DNA of 64,000 bases, from NCBI GenBank assembly GCA_002422685.1, contig DITC01000037.1, positions 1 through 64,000 on the forward strand. The letters are read 5' to 3'. Under the pieces are notes generated by a model that saw nothing but the letters and a program-made list of their open reading frames with translations, was not told where the DNA came from and ran no database searches. The position numbers and the translations under genes are program-made. Below are positions 25,181-33,424 of this stretch, piece after piece. Position 1 is the first letter of the stretch, and every line of letters begins with the position of its first letter. This DNA is from Thauera sp. UBA6194. Its GTDB lineage: Bacteria; Pseudomonadota; Gammaproteobacteria; Burkholderiales; Rhodocyclaceae.

Positions 25181-26440
25181 TCAGGCGCCCTTCTTCACGT
25201 ACTTGGTGGCCACGTAGTTGTCGACGATGGCCTTGAATTCGGCAGCGATATTGTCGCCGCGCAGGGTGACGACCTTCTCGCCATCCACATACACGGGCGC
25301 AGCCGGCGTCTCGCCGGTGCCGGGCAGCGAGATGCCGATGCTGGCGTGCTTGGATTCGCCCGGCCCGTTGACCACGCAGCCCATCACGGCGAGCGTCATG
25401 TTTTCGACGCCGTCGTACTGCTCGCGCCACACTGGCATCTGAGCGCGCACATACTCCTGGATGCCCGAGGCGAGCTCCTGGAAGAAGGTGCTGGTCGTGC
25501 GCCCGCAGCCCGGACAGGCGGTGACCATCGGCGTGAACGCGCGCAAGCCCATGGTCTGCAGGATCTCCTGCGCCACCACCACCTCCTGCGTGCGGCTGCC
25601 GCCCGGCTCGGGGGTGAGCGAGATGCGGATGGTGTCGCCGATGCCTTCCTGCAGCAGCACCGACAAGGCCGCAGTGGACGCGACGATGCCCTTGCTGCCC
25701 ATGCCGGCTTCGGTCAGGCCCAGGTGCAGCGCGTAGTCGCTGCGGCGCGCGAGGTCGCGATACACCGCGATCAGGTCCTGCACGCTCGAGACCTTGGCCG
25801 ACAGCACGATACGGTCGCGTCCGAGCCCGTATTCCTCGGCCTTGGCCGCGGATTCGAGCGCGGAGACGACCAGCGCCTCGCGCATCACCGCGCCGGCGTC
25901 GCGCGGCTCGGCACGTTTGGCGTTGGCGTCCATGATGCGCGCCAGCACCGACTGGTCGAGGCTGCCCCAGTTGACGCCGATGCGCACCGGCTTGTCGTAA
26001 CGGCAGGCGAGCTCGACGATGGCGGCGAACTGCGGATCGCGCTTGCGACCGGCGCCGACGTTGCCCGGGTTGATGCGCAGCTTGGCGAGCGCCTCGGCGC
26101 AGGCCGGGAAGTCGGTGAGCAGCTTGTGGCCGTTGTAGTGGAAATCACCGACCAGCGGCACGTCCATGTTGAGCGCGAGCAGGCGGTCACGGATCTTCGG
26201 CACCGCCGCCGCCGCGGCTTCGTTGTTCACGGTGATGCGCACGATCTCCGAGCCGGCGCGGGCGAGCTCGGCGACCTGCATCGTGGTGGCGAGCACGTCG
26301 GCGGTATCGGTGTTGGTCATCGACTGCACGACGACCGGGGCGTCACCCCCGATGAGCACCTTGCCCACGCGCACGGCATGGGTGCGGTGGCGGCCGAGTG
26401 CGCCGGCGGCGATCGGGTCGAGGTCCTGTTGCGGATTCAT
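25181..26440 (-). CDS. ispG: 4-hydroxy-3-methylbut-2-enyl diphosphate synthase IspG
   Basis: A 419-aa iron-sulfur enzyme of the MEP isoprenoid pathway. The start MNPQQDLDPIAAGALGRHRT is chosen because upstream residues read as rodZ sequence. TIM-barrel motifs (VVVQSMTNTDTAD, VGDFHYNGHKLL, RINPGNVG) are followed by the [4Fe-4S] ligands in TACPGCGRT and the conserved AVMGCVVNGPGESKHASIGI. It sits between rodZ and hisS, the common gammaproteobacterial and betaproteobacterial order. Confidence 0.96.
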   Translation of the reverse strand: MNPQQDLDPIAAGALGRHRTHAVRVGKVLIGGDAPVVVQSMTNTDTADVLATTMQVAELARAGSEIVRITVNNEAAAAAVPKIRDRLLALNMDVPLVGDFHYNGHKLLTDFPACAEALAKLRINPGNVGAGRKRDPQFAAIVELACRYDKPVRIGVNWGSLDQSVLARIMDANAKRAEPRDAGAVMREALVVSALESAAKAEEYGLGRDRIVLSAKVSSVQDLIAVYRDLARRSDYALHLGLTEAGMGSKGIVASTAALSVLLQEGIGDTIRISLTPEPGGSRTQEVVVAQEILQTMGLRAFTPMVTACPGCGRTTSTFFQELASGIQEYVRAQMPVWREQYDGVENMTLAVMGCVVNGPGESKHASIGISLPGTGETPAAPVYVDGEKVVTLRGDNIAAEFKAIVDNYVATKYVKKGA

Positions 26441-26450
26441 GAGCACGTCT

Positions 26451-27488
26451 TCAGGGAAGGGTGAGGCGCGCGACCGAGCCACGCGTGTGTGCGGCGAGAT
26501 CGACCGGCTTGCCGTCGTGTTCGAGTTTCACGCTGGCGGAGTTGCCCACGGTGAGCTTGAAGGGCGGCGTGCCCTGCACCGTGCGCGAGCTGCCGGCGCG
26601 GTTGGTACCGGAGTGGAGGATGTTGCCGCTGCCGTCGCGCACCTCGACCCATGAGTCGGCCGCAAAGCTGAAGCCGAGCTGGCCTGCAGCGGCGGGCGGC
26701 TCCGGTTCGGCAGCGGGCGACTCCGACTCGGCGGTTGACGCCGCGCGCTCCTCGGCGGCCGGTTCGACCTCGGCAGCGGGCACGTCGGCCGCCGCCGCGG
26801 GCACGCCCGCTGCCGGCGTATTCGCCTCGCCCTCGGCCGTCACGCTGCCGGCCTCGCCAGCGCCCGGCGCTGCCTCGGCTGCGGCTTCCGCGCTCGGCTC
26901 GACGGCCGGCGCATCCGCTGCGCCCTGCTCGCCCGCGGCGTCGTCCTGCGCTGCGAGCACTGCGCTCGACGCCGGCGGCATCACGGACACCGGCTCGACC
27001 GGCTGCGAGGGCGCGGGCGCGAACGTCGGCTCGACCTCCACGCTCTGCGGCGCCTCGCCGGTGCTGAACCAGTCGAAATACCAGCCCACCCCCAGCGCAG
27101 CGATCAGCAGCGCCACCACCACGCCTACCGGAAAGCTGCCCCCGCGCCGGGCGTCACCGGCGGGGATCTGTCCATCGGCATTGCGGATCGGCGACAGGTC
27201 GGGCGCGTCGTCTGCGGCCAGGCGCTGCACGGCCTCGAGCAGGGGTGCCGCGTCCAGGCCGAGGTAGCGCGCGTAGTTGCGCATGAAGCCGCGCACCAGC
27301 GCCATCCCGGGCAGCGCGGCGAAGTCGTCGTTTTCGAGCGCATCGATCTGGCGCGGGCTGAGCTTGAGCGCGAACGCGACCTCGCTCACGGTCTCGCCCC
27401 GCTCTTCACGCGCGCCGCGCAGCACCGTGCCCGGCGAGGACACCATCGCCACCGGCACGTACTGGTTATCGGTCTGCATGTCGCTCAC
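26451..27488 (-). CDS. rodZ: RodZ-like cytoskeletal protein (XRE HTH, one TM, DUF4115)
   Basis: A 345-aa bitopic protein linking MreB to the envelope for rod shape. The cytoplasmic HTH (LRGAREERGETVSEVAFALK, residues about 23-90) leads to a membrane segment (VGVVVALLIAALGVGWYFDW, about 118-138). An Ala/Pro/Glu-rich periplasmic linker of about 130 residues and the C-terminal DUF4115 domain (FSFAADSWVEVRDGSGNILH, VKLEHDGKPVDL) follow. The start is GTG at 27486-27488 in a GTGA overlap with pilF, or ATG three codons later. Confidence 0.92.
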   Translation of the reverse strand: MSDMQTDNQYVPVAMVSSPGTVLRGAREERGETVSEVAFALKLSPRQIDALENDDFAALPGMALVRGFMRNYARYLGLDAAPLLEAVQRLAADDAPDLSPIRNADGQIPAGDARRGGSFPVGVVVALLIAALGVGWYFDWFSTGEAPQSVEVEPTFAPAPSQPVEPVSVMPPASSAVLAAQDDAAGEQGAADAPAVEPSAEAAAEAAPGAGEAGSVTAEGEANTPAAGVPAAAADVPAAEVEPAAEERAASTAESESPAAEPEPPAAAGQLGFSFAADSWVEVRDGSGNILHSGTNRAGSSRTVQGTPPFKLTVGNSASVKLEHDGKPVDLAAHTRGSVARLTLP

Positions 27489-28291
27489 TCGAACACCCCC
27501 TGGTTCAGCAATTGCGTCTCCTTCGACTCGGCGAAGCGGCTACGCAGCTGCGACGCGTAGCTCTGCTCGGCATCGCCGTTGCCCAGGCGGCGCTCGGTGC
27601 GCAGGCCCAGCCAGGCCGAGGGCGCACTCGGTCCCTGCTGCTGGTGCAATTGAATGAGATGGTTGCGGGCTTCCTGGTAGCGGCCCGCGCGGTAGGCGAT
27701 GTCGGCGAGCTGATAGAGGGCGTCGCCATTGGCGGGGTCGGCCTGCACCGCGCGCATGAACTGCACCTCGGCGGCCGCGTCGTCCTTCAGACGCCGATAG
27801 CACAGCCCGGCGTTGGTCAACGGCCGCGTCTGATAGCGGTAATAGGGATTGCGCGCCGCGATCGCGAGCCGCTCGACGCCCTGCCGCTCCTGGCCCTGCG
27901 TGCACAGGAACCAGCCGTAGCTGTTGTTGAAGTCGGGGTCGCCCGGCGCCTGGCTCAGGGCGCGCTCGAAGTTGTCGCGCGCGGCGCCGTTGTCCTCGAT
28001 CAGCATGTAGGCCAGCCCCAGCAGATGGTAGGCGGGCGCATAGTCGGGCCGGCTGGCGAGCGCGATGCGCGCCTCGTCGAGCGCCACGTCATAGCGCCCG
28101 ATCTCGAAATAGGCCATCCCCAGGTCGACGTGCACTCGCGCGCTGCTTTCGGCCGGTGTGCCGGGCGAAAGATCGGACATCGGCCGGCTGACCGTGGTCG
28201 AGCTGCCCTCCATGCCGACCTGGTGCGTCGCGCAGCCACCGAGCAGCAGCGCTGCGGCGGCAAGCGACGCCAGAAGCGGTCTTGATTTCAT
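27485..28291 (-). CDS. pilF: Type IV pilus biogenesis lipoprotein PilF/PilW
   Basis: A 268-aa outer-membrane lipoprotein (pilotin for the PilQ secretin). The start MKSRPLLASLAAAALLLGGC at ATG 28289-28291 overlaps the rlmN stop (ATGA) and gives a lipobox LLGGC with Cys at about 20. About six TPR units follow (VDLGMAYFEIGRYDVALDEA, AYHLLGLAYMLIEDNGAARD, NSYGWFLCTQGQ, NAGLCYRRLKDDAAAE, LYQLADIAYRAGRYQEAR). The rlmN-pilF-rodZ-ispG order is conserved. A long upstream open frame is only the shadow of rlmN. Confidence 0.93.
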   Translation of the reverse strand: MKSRPLLASLAAAALLLGGCATHQVGMEGSSTTVSRPMSDLSPGTPAESSARVHVDLGMAYFEIGRYDVALDEARIALASRPDYAPAYHLLGLAYMLIEDNGAARDNFERALSQAPGDPDFNNSYGWFLCTQGQERQGVERLAIAARNPYYRYQTRPLTNAGLCYRRLKDDAAAEVQFMRAVQADPANGDALYQLADIAYRAGRYQEARNHLIQLHQQQGPSAPSAWLGLRTERRLGNGDAEQSYASQLRSRFAESKETQLLNQGVFE

Positions 28292-29424
28292 TTGCGTTCC
28301 TCCGTGACCGGCTGCAAGCGAACGGTGCGCCGGGTCTTGTCCTGAACCTGACCGGCGAGCTGGCCGCAGGCGGCATCGACATCGTCGCCGCGCGTCTTGC
28401 GCGTGGTGGTCACGATGCCGGCATCGATCAGGATACCGGCAAAGCGGCGGATGCGCTCCGCCGGCGAGCGCTGGAAGCCGGAGTTCGGGAAGGGGTTGAA
28501 CGGGATCAGGTTGAACTTGCACGGCGTGTCGCGCACCAGCGCCACGAGCTCGCGCGCATGGGCGTCGCTGTCGTTTACGCCGTCGAGCATGACGTACTCG
28601 AAGGTGACGAAGTCGCGCGGCGCACGCTCGAGGTAACGCTGGCAGGCGGCCATCAGCTCGCGCAAGGGGTACTTCTGGTTGATCGGCACCAGGCGGTCGC
28701 GCAGGGCGTCGTTGGAGGCATGCAGCGACACCGCGAGCGCCACCGGGCACTCGTCGCGCAGGCGGTCCATCGCCGGCACGATGCCCGAGGTCGACACCGT
28801 GACGCGGCGGCGCGACAGGCCGTAGGCGTGGTCGTCGAGCATCAGGCGCAGCGCGGTGACGACGTTGTCGAAGTTCGCCAGCGGCTCGCCCATGCCCATC
28901 ATCACCACGTTGCTGATGATGCGGCCGTTGTCCTTCTCGCCGGCTTCGAGGTCGGCGGCGGAATCGCGCGCCGCGCCCAGGAGCTTGTTGGCCAGCCAGA
29001 GCTGGCCGATGATCTCGGCCGCGCTCAGGTTGCGGTTGAAGCCCTGTTTGCCGGTGGAGCAGAACGCGCAGTCGAGCGCGCAACCCGCCTGCGAGGACAC
29101 GCACAGCGTGCCGCGGCCGGTTTCAGGGATGAACACGGTCTCGACCGCGTTGGCGTTGCCCACGTCGAGCAGCCACTTGCGCGTGCCGTCGGCCGAGATC
29201 GAGTCGCGCACCGGCACCGGCGGGCGGATCACGGCGAGGTCCTTCAACTTCGCGCGCAGGGACTTGGCGACGTCGGTCATCGCGTCGAAGTCGTCGCAGC
29301 CCTCGTGATGCATCCAGCGCATCACCTGGCGGGCGCGGAACGGCTTCTCGCCCAGCCCGGCGAACCAGGCGACGAGACCGTCGACGTCGAAGTCGAGCAG
29401 ATTGACCGGATTGCTTGTGCTCAT
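28288..29424 (-). CDS. rlmN: Dual-specificity 23S rRNA/tRNA methyltransferase RlmN (radical SAM)
   Basis: A 378-aa radical-SAM enzyme that methylates A2503 of 23S rRNA and A37 of some tRNAs. The CxxxCxxC cluster is AGCALDCAFCSTG, with MMGMGEPLANFDNV, TVSTSGIVPAM and ALAVSLHASND downstream. The methyl-transfer cysteine lies in RKTRGDDVDAACGQL. Start set at MSTSNPVNLLDFDVDG (ATG 29422-29424); an ATG six codons upstream (29442) is also possible. It follows ndk. Confidence 0.95.
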   Translation of the reverse strand: MSTSNPVNLLDFDVDGLVAWFAGLGEKPFRARQVMRWMHHEGCDDFDAMTDVAKSLRAKLKDLAVIRPPVPVRDSISADGTRKWLLDVGNANAVETVFIPETGRGTLCVSSQAGCALDCAFCSTGKQGFNRNLSAAEIIGQLWLANKLLGAARDSAADLEAGEKDNGRIISNVVMMGMGEPLANFDNVVTALRLMLDDHAYGLSRRRVTVSTSGIVPAMDRLRDECPVALAVSLHASNDALRDRLVPINQKYPLRELMAACQRYLERAPRDFVTFEYVMLDGVNDSDAHARELVALVRDTPCKFNLIPFNPFPNSGFQRSPAERIRRFAGILIDAGIVTTTRKTRGDDVDAACGQLAGQVQDKTRRTVRLQPVTEERK

Positions 29425-29558
29425 GCCTGAAACATCACTCATCCAAAGCGGAGATCCGTGCGAAAAACGGATCGACCGTAATGCAAACGGCCCGACCACG
29501 CCGCGCGCGGTGCGCGAGCACCGCGAAGCGTGCGCGACGGGCCGCTGGAACGGACCGC

Positions 29559-29984
29559 TCAGCGCGAGTAAACGTTCATGCCCGGGAAGAAGAAGGCGAT
29601 TTCCACGGCAGCGGTCTCGGGGGCGTCGGAGCCGTGCACGGCGTTGGCGTCGATCGACTCGGCGAAGTCGGCGCGGATGGTGCCCTTGTCGGCCTTCTTC
29701 GGGTCGGTGGCGCCCATCAACTCGCGGTTCTTGGCGATGGCGTTCTCGCCTTCCAGGCACTGGATCATCACCGGGCCGGAGGTCATGAACGAGACCAGGT
29801 CCTTGAAGAAGGGGCGCTCCTTGTGCACGGCGTAGAATTCGCCGGCTTCGCGCTCGGACAGGTGCGCCATCTTGGCGGCGATGACCTTGAGGCCGGCGCC
29901 TTCGAAGCGGGCGTAGATCTGGCCGATCACGTTCTTGGCGACGGCGTCGGGCTTGATGATGGACAGGGTGCGTTCGATTGCCAT
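29559..29984 (-). CDS. ndk: Nucleoside diphosphate kinase
   Basis: A 141-aa enzyme balancing NTP and dNTP pools. MAIERTLSIIKPDAVAKNVI and the active-site histidine in SIDANAVHGSDAPETAAVEI are diagnostic; length is exactly the family's. It precedes rlmN, a common betaproteobacterial order, with a 134-bp gap containing no recognisable gene. Confidence 0.98.
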   Translation of the reverse strand: MAIERTLSIIKPDAVAKNVIGQIYARFEGAGLKVIAAKMAHLSEREAGEFYAVHKERPFFKDLVSFMTSGPVMIQCLEGENAIAKNRELMGATDPKKADKGTIRADFAESIDANAVHGSDAPETAAVEIAFFFPGMNVYSR

Positions 29985-30114
29985 GGAAAAACTCCGGGAC
30001 TGCGCTTGTGCAAAGCGTGAGGTTTAGAAAAAAGCGCGAAATTTTAACAGGTTTCGCGTGACACCGACGCGCGTGACGCGCTGCCTCGTTCGAGACAGCG
30101 GCCGTGCCCGCGGC

Positions 30115-30156
30115 AAAAAACAATCCCCGCCCGGCGTTACCGCCTTGCGGGGATTG
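30115..30156 (-). terminator. Intrinsic terminator of the dctPQM operon
   Basis: On the minus strand CAATCCCCGC (30147-30156) pairs with GCGGGGATTG (30121-30130), followed by TTTTTT (30115-30120), about 50 bp after the dctM stop. Confidence 0.88.
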
Positions 30157-30203
30157 CAGCGAAACGCAGGGCCGGCCGCAGCGCGCGGCCGCAGCGCGCG
30201 CAC

Positions 30204-31490
30204 TTACATCATGCCTAGCGCCTTGGGCAGGAAGGTGGAGATGCTCGGGATGTAGGTGATCATCATCAGGAACACCAGCATCGTGTACAGCCAGGGCATC
30301 ACCGCCTTGCTCATCTCGGTCAGGCCCGCCTTGGTCACCCCGGAGGCGACGAAGAGGTTCAGGCCCACCGGCGGCGTGATCATGCCGATCTCCATGTTCA
30401 CCACGATCATCACGCCGAAGTGGATCGGGTCGATGCCCAGCGCCACCGCCACCGGGAACAGGATCGGCGCCAGGATCAGGATGATCGACGACGGCTCCAT
30501 CAGCGCACCGGCCACCAGCAGCAGCAGGTTCACCACGATCAGGAAGCCGATCGGGCCCATGCCGCTGGCCACGATCGCGTCGGCCATGCGCTGCGGGATC
30601 TGCTCGCTGGTCAGGATGAAGGAGAACAGCACCGCGCTGGCGATGATGAACAGCAGCATCGCGCTCATGTTGGCCGAATCGAGCAGCACGCGCGGGATCT
30701 GCTTGAAAGTCAGGTCCTTGTACACGAACACCGCGATGAAGAAGGCGTACACCGCGCTCATCGCCGCGGCCTCGGTCGGGGTGAACATGCCCGAGTAGAT
30801 GCCACCCATCACCACGACGATCAGCATCAGGCCCCAGAAGGCCTTGCGGAAGTGCTTGATGCGCTCGCCCCAACTCACCGACGGCATCACCGGGTAGTTG
30901 TTCTTGCGCGCCACGTACCAGGTGCACGCACCCAGCATGAAGGCCAGCAGCAGCCCCGGGATCACGCCCGCCATGAACAGCGCGCCGACCGAGGAGTTGG
31001 TGGTGACCGAGTACATCACCATGACGATCGAGGGCGGGATCAGGATGCCCAGGCCGCCGGCCGAGGCCACCACGCCGGCGCCGAAGCGCACCGGATAGCC
31101 CTGCTTGATCATCGCCGGGATCAGGATCGAGCCGATCGCCACCACGGTGGCCGGGCTGGAACCCGACACCGCCGCGAACAGCGCGCACGCCAGCACCGCG
31201 CTCATGCCCAGGCCGCCGCGCAGGTGGCCCACCATCGAGGTGGCGAAGTTGATCATGCGTCGCGCCACCCCGCCGTGGGTGAGGAAGTTGCCGGCGAGGA
31301 TGAAGAACGGGATCGCCATGATCTCGAACTTCTCGATGCCGGTGAACATCTTGAGCGCCACCGACTCGAGCGGCACGTCGGTGAAGATGAACATGAAGCT
31401 CAGCACCGTGAGGCCGAGCGCCACGCCTACCGGCATGCCGATCGCCATCAGGACGACGAGCAGACCGAAGATTGCAATCGTGTTGGTCAT
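30204..31490 (-). CDS. dctM: TRAP transporter large membrane subunit DctM
   Basis: A 428-aa integral membrane protein with about 12 hydrophobic segments. TRAP-M signatures are NTIAIFGLLVVLMAIGMPVG, FFILAGNFLTHGG, AAVSGSSPATVVAIGSILIP and MITPPVGLNLFV. It couples Na+ influx to dicarboxylate uptake delivered by DctP. It lies 12 bp after dctQ. Confidence 0.93.
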   Translation of the reverse strand: MTNTIAIFGLLVVLMAIGMPVGVALGLTVLSFMFIFTDVPLESVALKMFTGIEKFEIMAIPFFILAGNFLTHGGVARRMINFATSMVGHLRGGLGMSAVLACALFAAVSGSSPATVVAIGSILIPAMIKQGYPVRFGAGVVASAGGLGILIPPSIVMVMYSVTTNSSVGALFMAGVIPGLLLAFMLGACTWYVARKNNYPVMPSVSWGERIKHFRKAFWGLMLIVVVMGGIYSGMFTPTEAAAMSAVYAFFIAVFVYKDLTFKQIPRVLLDSANMSAMLLFIIASAVLFSFILTSEQIPQRMADAIVASGMGPIGFLIVVNLLLLVAGALMEPSSIILILAPILFPVAVALGIDPIHFGVMIVVNMEIGMITPPVGLNLFVASGVTKAGLTEMSKAVMPWLYTMLVFLMMITYIPSISTFLPKALGMM

Positions 31491-31502
31491 GATGTCGTCT
31501 CC

Positions 31503-32210
31503 TTACTTGCCTTGACCCGGGCCCTGGCCCGGACGCCTGGCGTCGGCCTCGCGGCGCGCGTGTTCGATGTCCTCGGCGATCGAGAAAGCCTCGCCCTCGA
31601 GCAGCACGTTCTCGTCGTCTTCCTCGTCCAGGCCTTCGACGTGGCCGTGGTCGTGGGTGGGCAACTCGCCGGTGCGGGCGAAGCTCGCCATCACCTGCAG
31701 GAAGCGGTAGCACATCAGGAAGGAGCCGAGCGGCACGGCGGCATAGACGATCCAGGTCGGCCACTCGAGGTCGGGCGTAGTTGGCCCCTCGAAGTAGTCG
31801 CCCGTGTCGGCGCCGAAGAGCGTGAGCGTCTCGTAGGCCATGCCGTTCTCCCACACGAAGAGCGCGCCGAAGAGGCCGATGAGGCCGGTGAAGATCACGC
31901 CGCACACCAGACCGGTCTGGATCAGCGCTGCGCGCGAGGCACCGGTGAGCTTGTTGACCAGGATGTCGACGCCGACGTGGATGCCGGTGCGCACGCCATA
32001 GGCGGCGCCGAACTTCGCCATCCACACGAAGAGGATGATGCAGAACTCCTGCGCCCAGCCCATGTTGAGCTCGAGCAGCCAGTCCTGCAGCCCGGGGATC
32101 TCGTACCCGGACATGTAGCGATGCACCACCGAGACGAAGATCACGATCGTCGCCACGGCCATCAGGGCGGCGATGATGAATTCCTCGAGGCGGTCGAGAA
32201 GCTTGTTCAT
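31503..32210 (-). CDS. dctQ: TRAP transporter small membrane subunit DctQ
   Basis: A 235-aa protein with four hydrophobic segments (EFIIAALMAVATIVIFVSVV, WAQEFCIILFVWMAKFGAAY, LVCGVIFTGLIGLFGALFVW, WIVYAAVPLGSFLMCYRFLQ). The C-terminal tail of about 60 residues is acidic and then basic (DEEDDENVLLEGE...ARRPGQGPGQGK). It is larger than many DctQ proteins but colinear with them. It sits between dctP and dctM. Confidence 0.92.
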   Translation of the reverse strand: MNKLLDRLEEFIIAALMAVATIVIFVSVVHRYMSGYEIPGLQDWLLELNMGWAQEFCIILFVWMAKFGAAYGVRTGIHVGVDILVNKLTGASRAALIQTGLVCGVIFTGLIGLFGALFVWENGMAYETLTLFGADTGDYFEGPTTPDLEWPTWIVYAAVPLGSFLMCYRFLQVMASFARTGELPTHDHGHVEGLDEEDDENVLLEGEAFSIAEDIEHARREADARRPGQGPGQGK

Positions 32211-32225
32211 GATTGTTTTCCCCCG

Positions 32226-32262
32226 AAAAAACGCCCGTCGGCGCGGCGTGGCCTGACGGGCG
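32226..32262 (-). terminator. Attenuator-like hairpin between dctP and dctQ
   Basis: On the minus strand CGCCCGTC (32255-32262) pairs with GACGGGCG (32232-32239) and is followed by TTTTTT (32226-32231). It stands after dctP and before dctQ, so it would let more binding protein than membrane subunits be made from one promoter. Confidence 0.75.
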
Positions 32263-32286
32263 CTGCTGGGTGTCGAAACCGCCGGA

Positions 32287-33291
32287 TTACAGCTTGGACG
32301 GGTCGAAACCGGTTTCCTGGTAGATCGACTCGATCACATCCTTGCCGATACGCGACTGCATCTTCTTGTGCACCGGCGCCAGCGCCTTCATGAACGCGGC
32401 CTTCTCCTCCGCGCTCGGCGTGTAGACCTCGGTCTTGCCGGACGCGCGCACGCCCTCGAGCGCCTTCTCGTTCTCCTCGAGCGCGATCTGGTTGGCGTAG
32501 TCGGTGGACTCGACCATGGCCTTGTCGAGCTGAGTGCGGATGTCGGCGGGCAGACCATCCCAGAACTTCTTGTTGGTGATGACCGCGTAGCCGAGGTAGC
32601 CGTGGTCGGTCAGGGCCATGTGCTTCTGCACCTCATGCATCTTCTGGGTGTAGAGGTTGGAGTGCGGGTTCTCGGTGCCATCCACGACGCCGGTCTGCAG
32701 CGCCTGATAGACCTCGGAGAAGGCCATCACCTGGGGCAGCGACTTCACCGTGCGCATCTGCTCCTCGAGCACCTTGGACGACTGGATGCGCATCTTCTTG
32801 CCCTTCAGGTCTTCGGGCATGCGGATCGGCGTGTTGGCCGAGAACGACTTGAAGCCGTTGTCCCAGAAGGCCAGGCCGCGGATGCCCTTGGGCTCGAGCT
32901 TGGCGAGCAGCTGCTGGCCGACCGGGCCCTTGGTGATCTTGTGCAGCGCGTCGTAGCCGTCGAAGATGTAGGGCAGGTCGAAGACCTCGAACTCGCGCAC
33001 GCCGAGCGGACCGAACTTGGCCAGCGAGGGGGCGAGCAGCTGGACGGCGCCGAGCTGCAGCGCTTCCATCTCTTCCTTGTCCTTGTAGAGCGTGCTGTTG
33101 GCGTACACCTCGACCTTGACCGCGCCGTTGGTGTATTGCTCGGCGAGCGCCTTGAACTTCTCGGCAGCCTTGCCCTTGGGCGTATCCTGGGCCACGACGT
33201 GGCTGAACTTGATCACGATCGGCTCGGCTGCGACAGCAGCGGCAGACAGACCCACGGCCATCAGGCCGACCAGAAGCGAACGAATCTTCAT
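32287..33291 (-). CDS. dctP: TRAP transporter solute-binding protein DctP (C4-dicarboxylate type)
   Basis: A 334-aa periplasmic protein with a signal peptide (MKIRSLLVGLMAVGLSAAAV-AA). DctP-family features are IVIKFSHVVAQDTPKGKAAE, KVEVYANSTLYKDKEEMEAL, FDLPYIFDGYDALHKI, the substrate-binding arginine region KKMRIQSSKVLEEQMRTVKS, and FSEVYQALQTGVVDGTENPH. Start chosen at the signal peptide; upstream in-frame codons are promoter region. It is divergent from the sensor kinase at 33425, which probably controls it. Confidence 0.94.
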   Translation of the reverse strand: MKIRSLLVGLMAVGLSAAAVAAEPIVIKFSHVVAQDTPKGKAAEKFKALAEQYTNGAVKVEVYANSTLYKDKEEMEALQLGAVQLLAPSLAKFGPLGVREFEVFDLPYIFDGYDALHKITKGPVGQQLLAKLEPKGIRGLAFWDNGFKSFSANTPIRMPEDLKGKKMRIQSSKVLEEQMRTVKSLPQVMAFSEVYQALQTGVVDGTENPHSNLYTQKMHEVQKHMALTDHGYLGYAVITNKKFWDGLPADIRTQLDKAMVESTDYANQIALEENEKALEGVRASGKTEVYTPSAEEKAAFMKALAPVHKKMQSRIGKDVIESIYQETGFDPSKL

Positions 33292-33424
33292 GAACACATC
33301 TCCTCCGAGAGTACAGCTTCGATTGTTTGTGCGCCCCCGGCCTGCGCCGGACGCCTTCGAGACACCTCGATAAGTTTCGCTGTGTCTGGCATCAGTATCG
33401 TTTGGGTAAAAAGTAGCTGCTATT

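Noticed and set aside
23837..26464. 875-aa plus-strand open frame over hisS and ispG
   Set aside because: Composition of an antisense shadow; hisS and ispG are unambiguous on the minus strand.
28288..32025. 1,245-aa open frame on the minus strand running through rlmN, ndk and dctM
   Set aside because: Only its C-terminal 378 codons are a real protein (rlmN). The rest is an out-of-frame shadow of ndk and the dct genes in GC-rich DNA.
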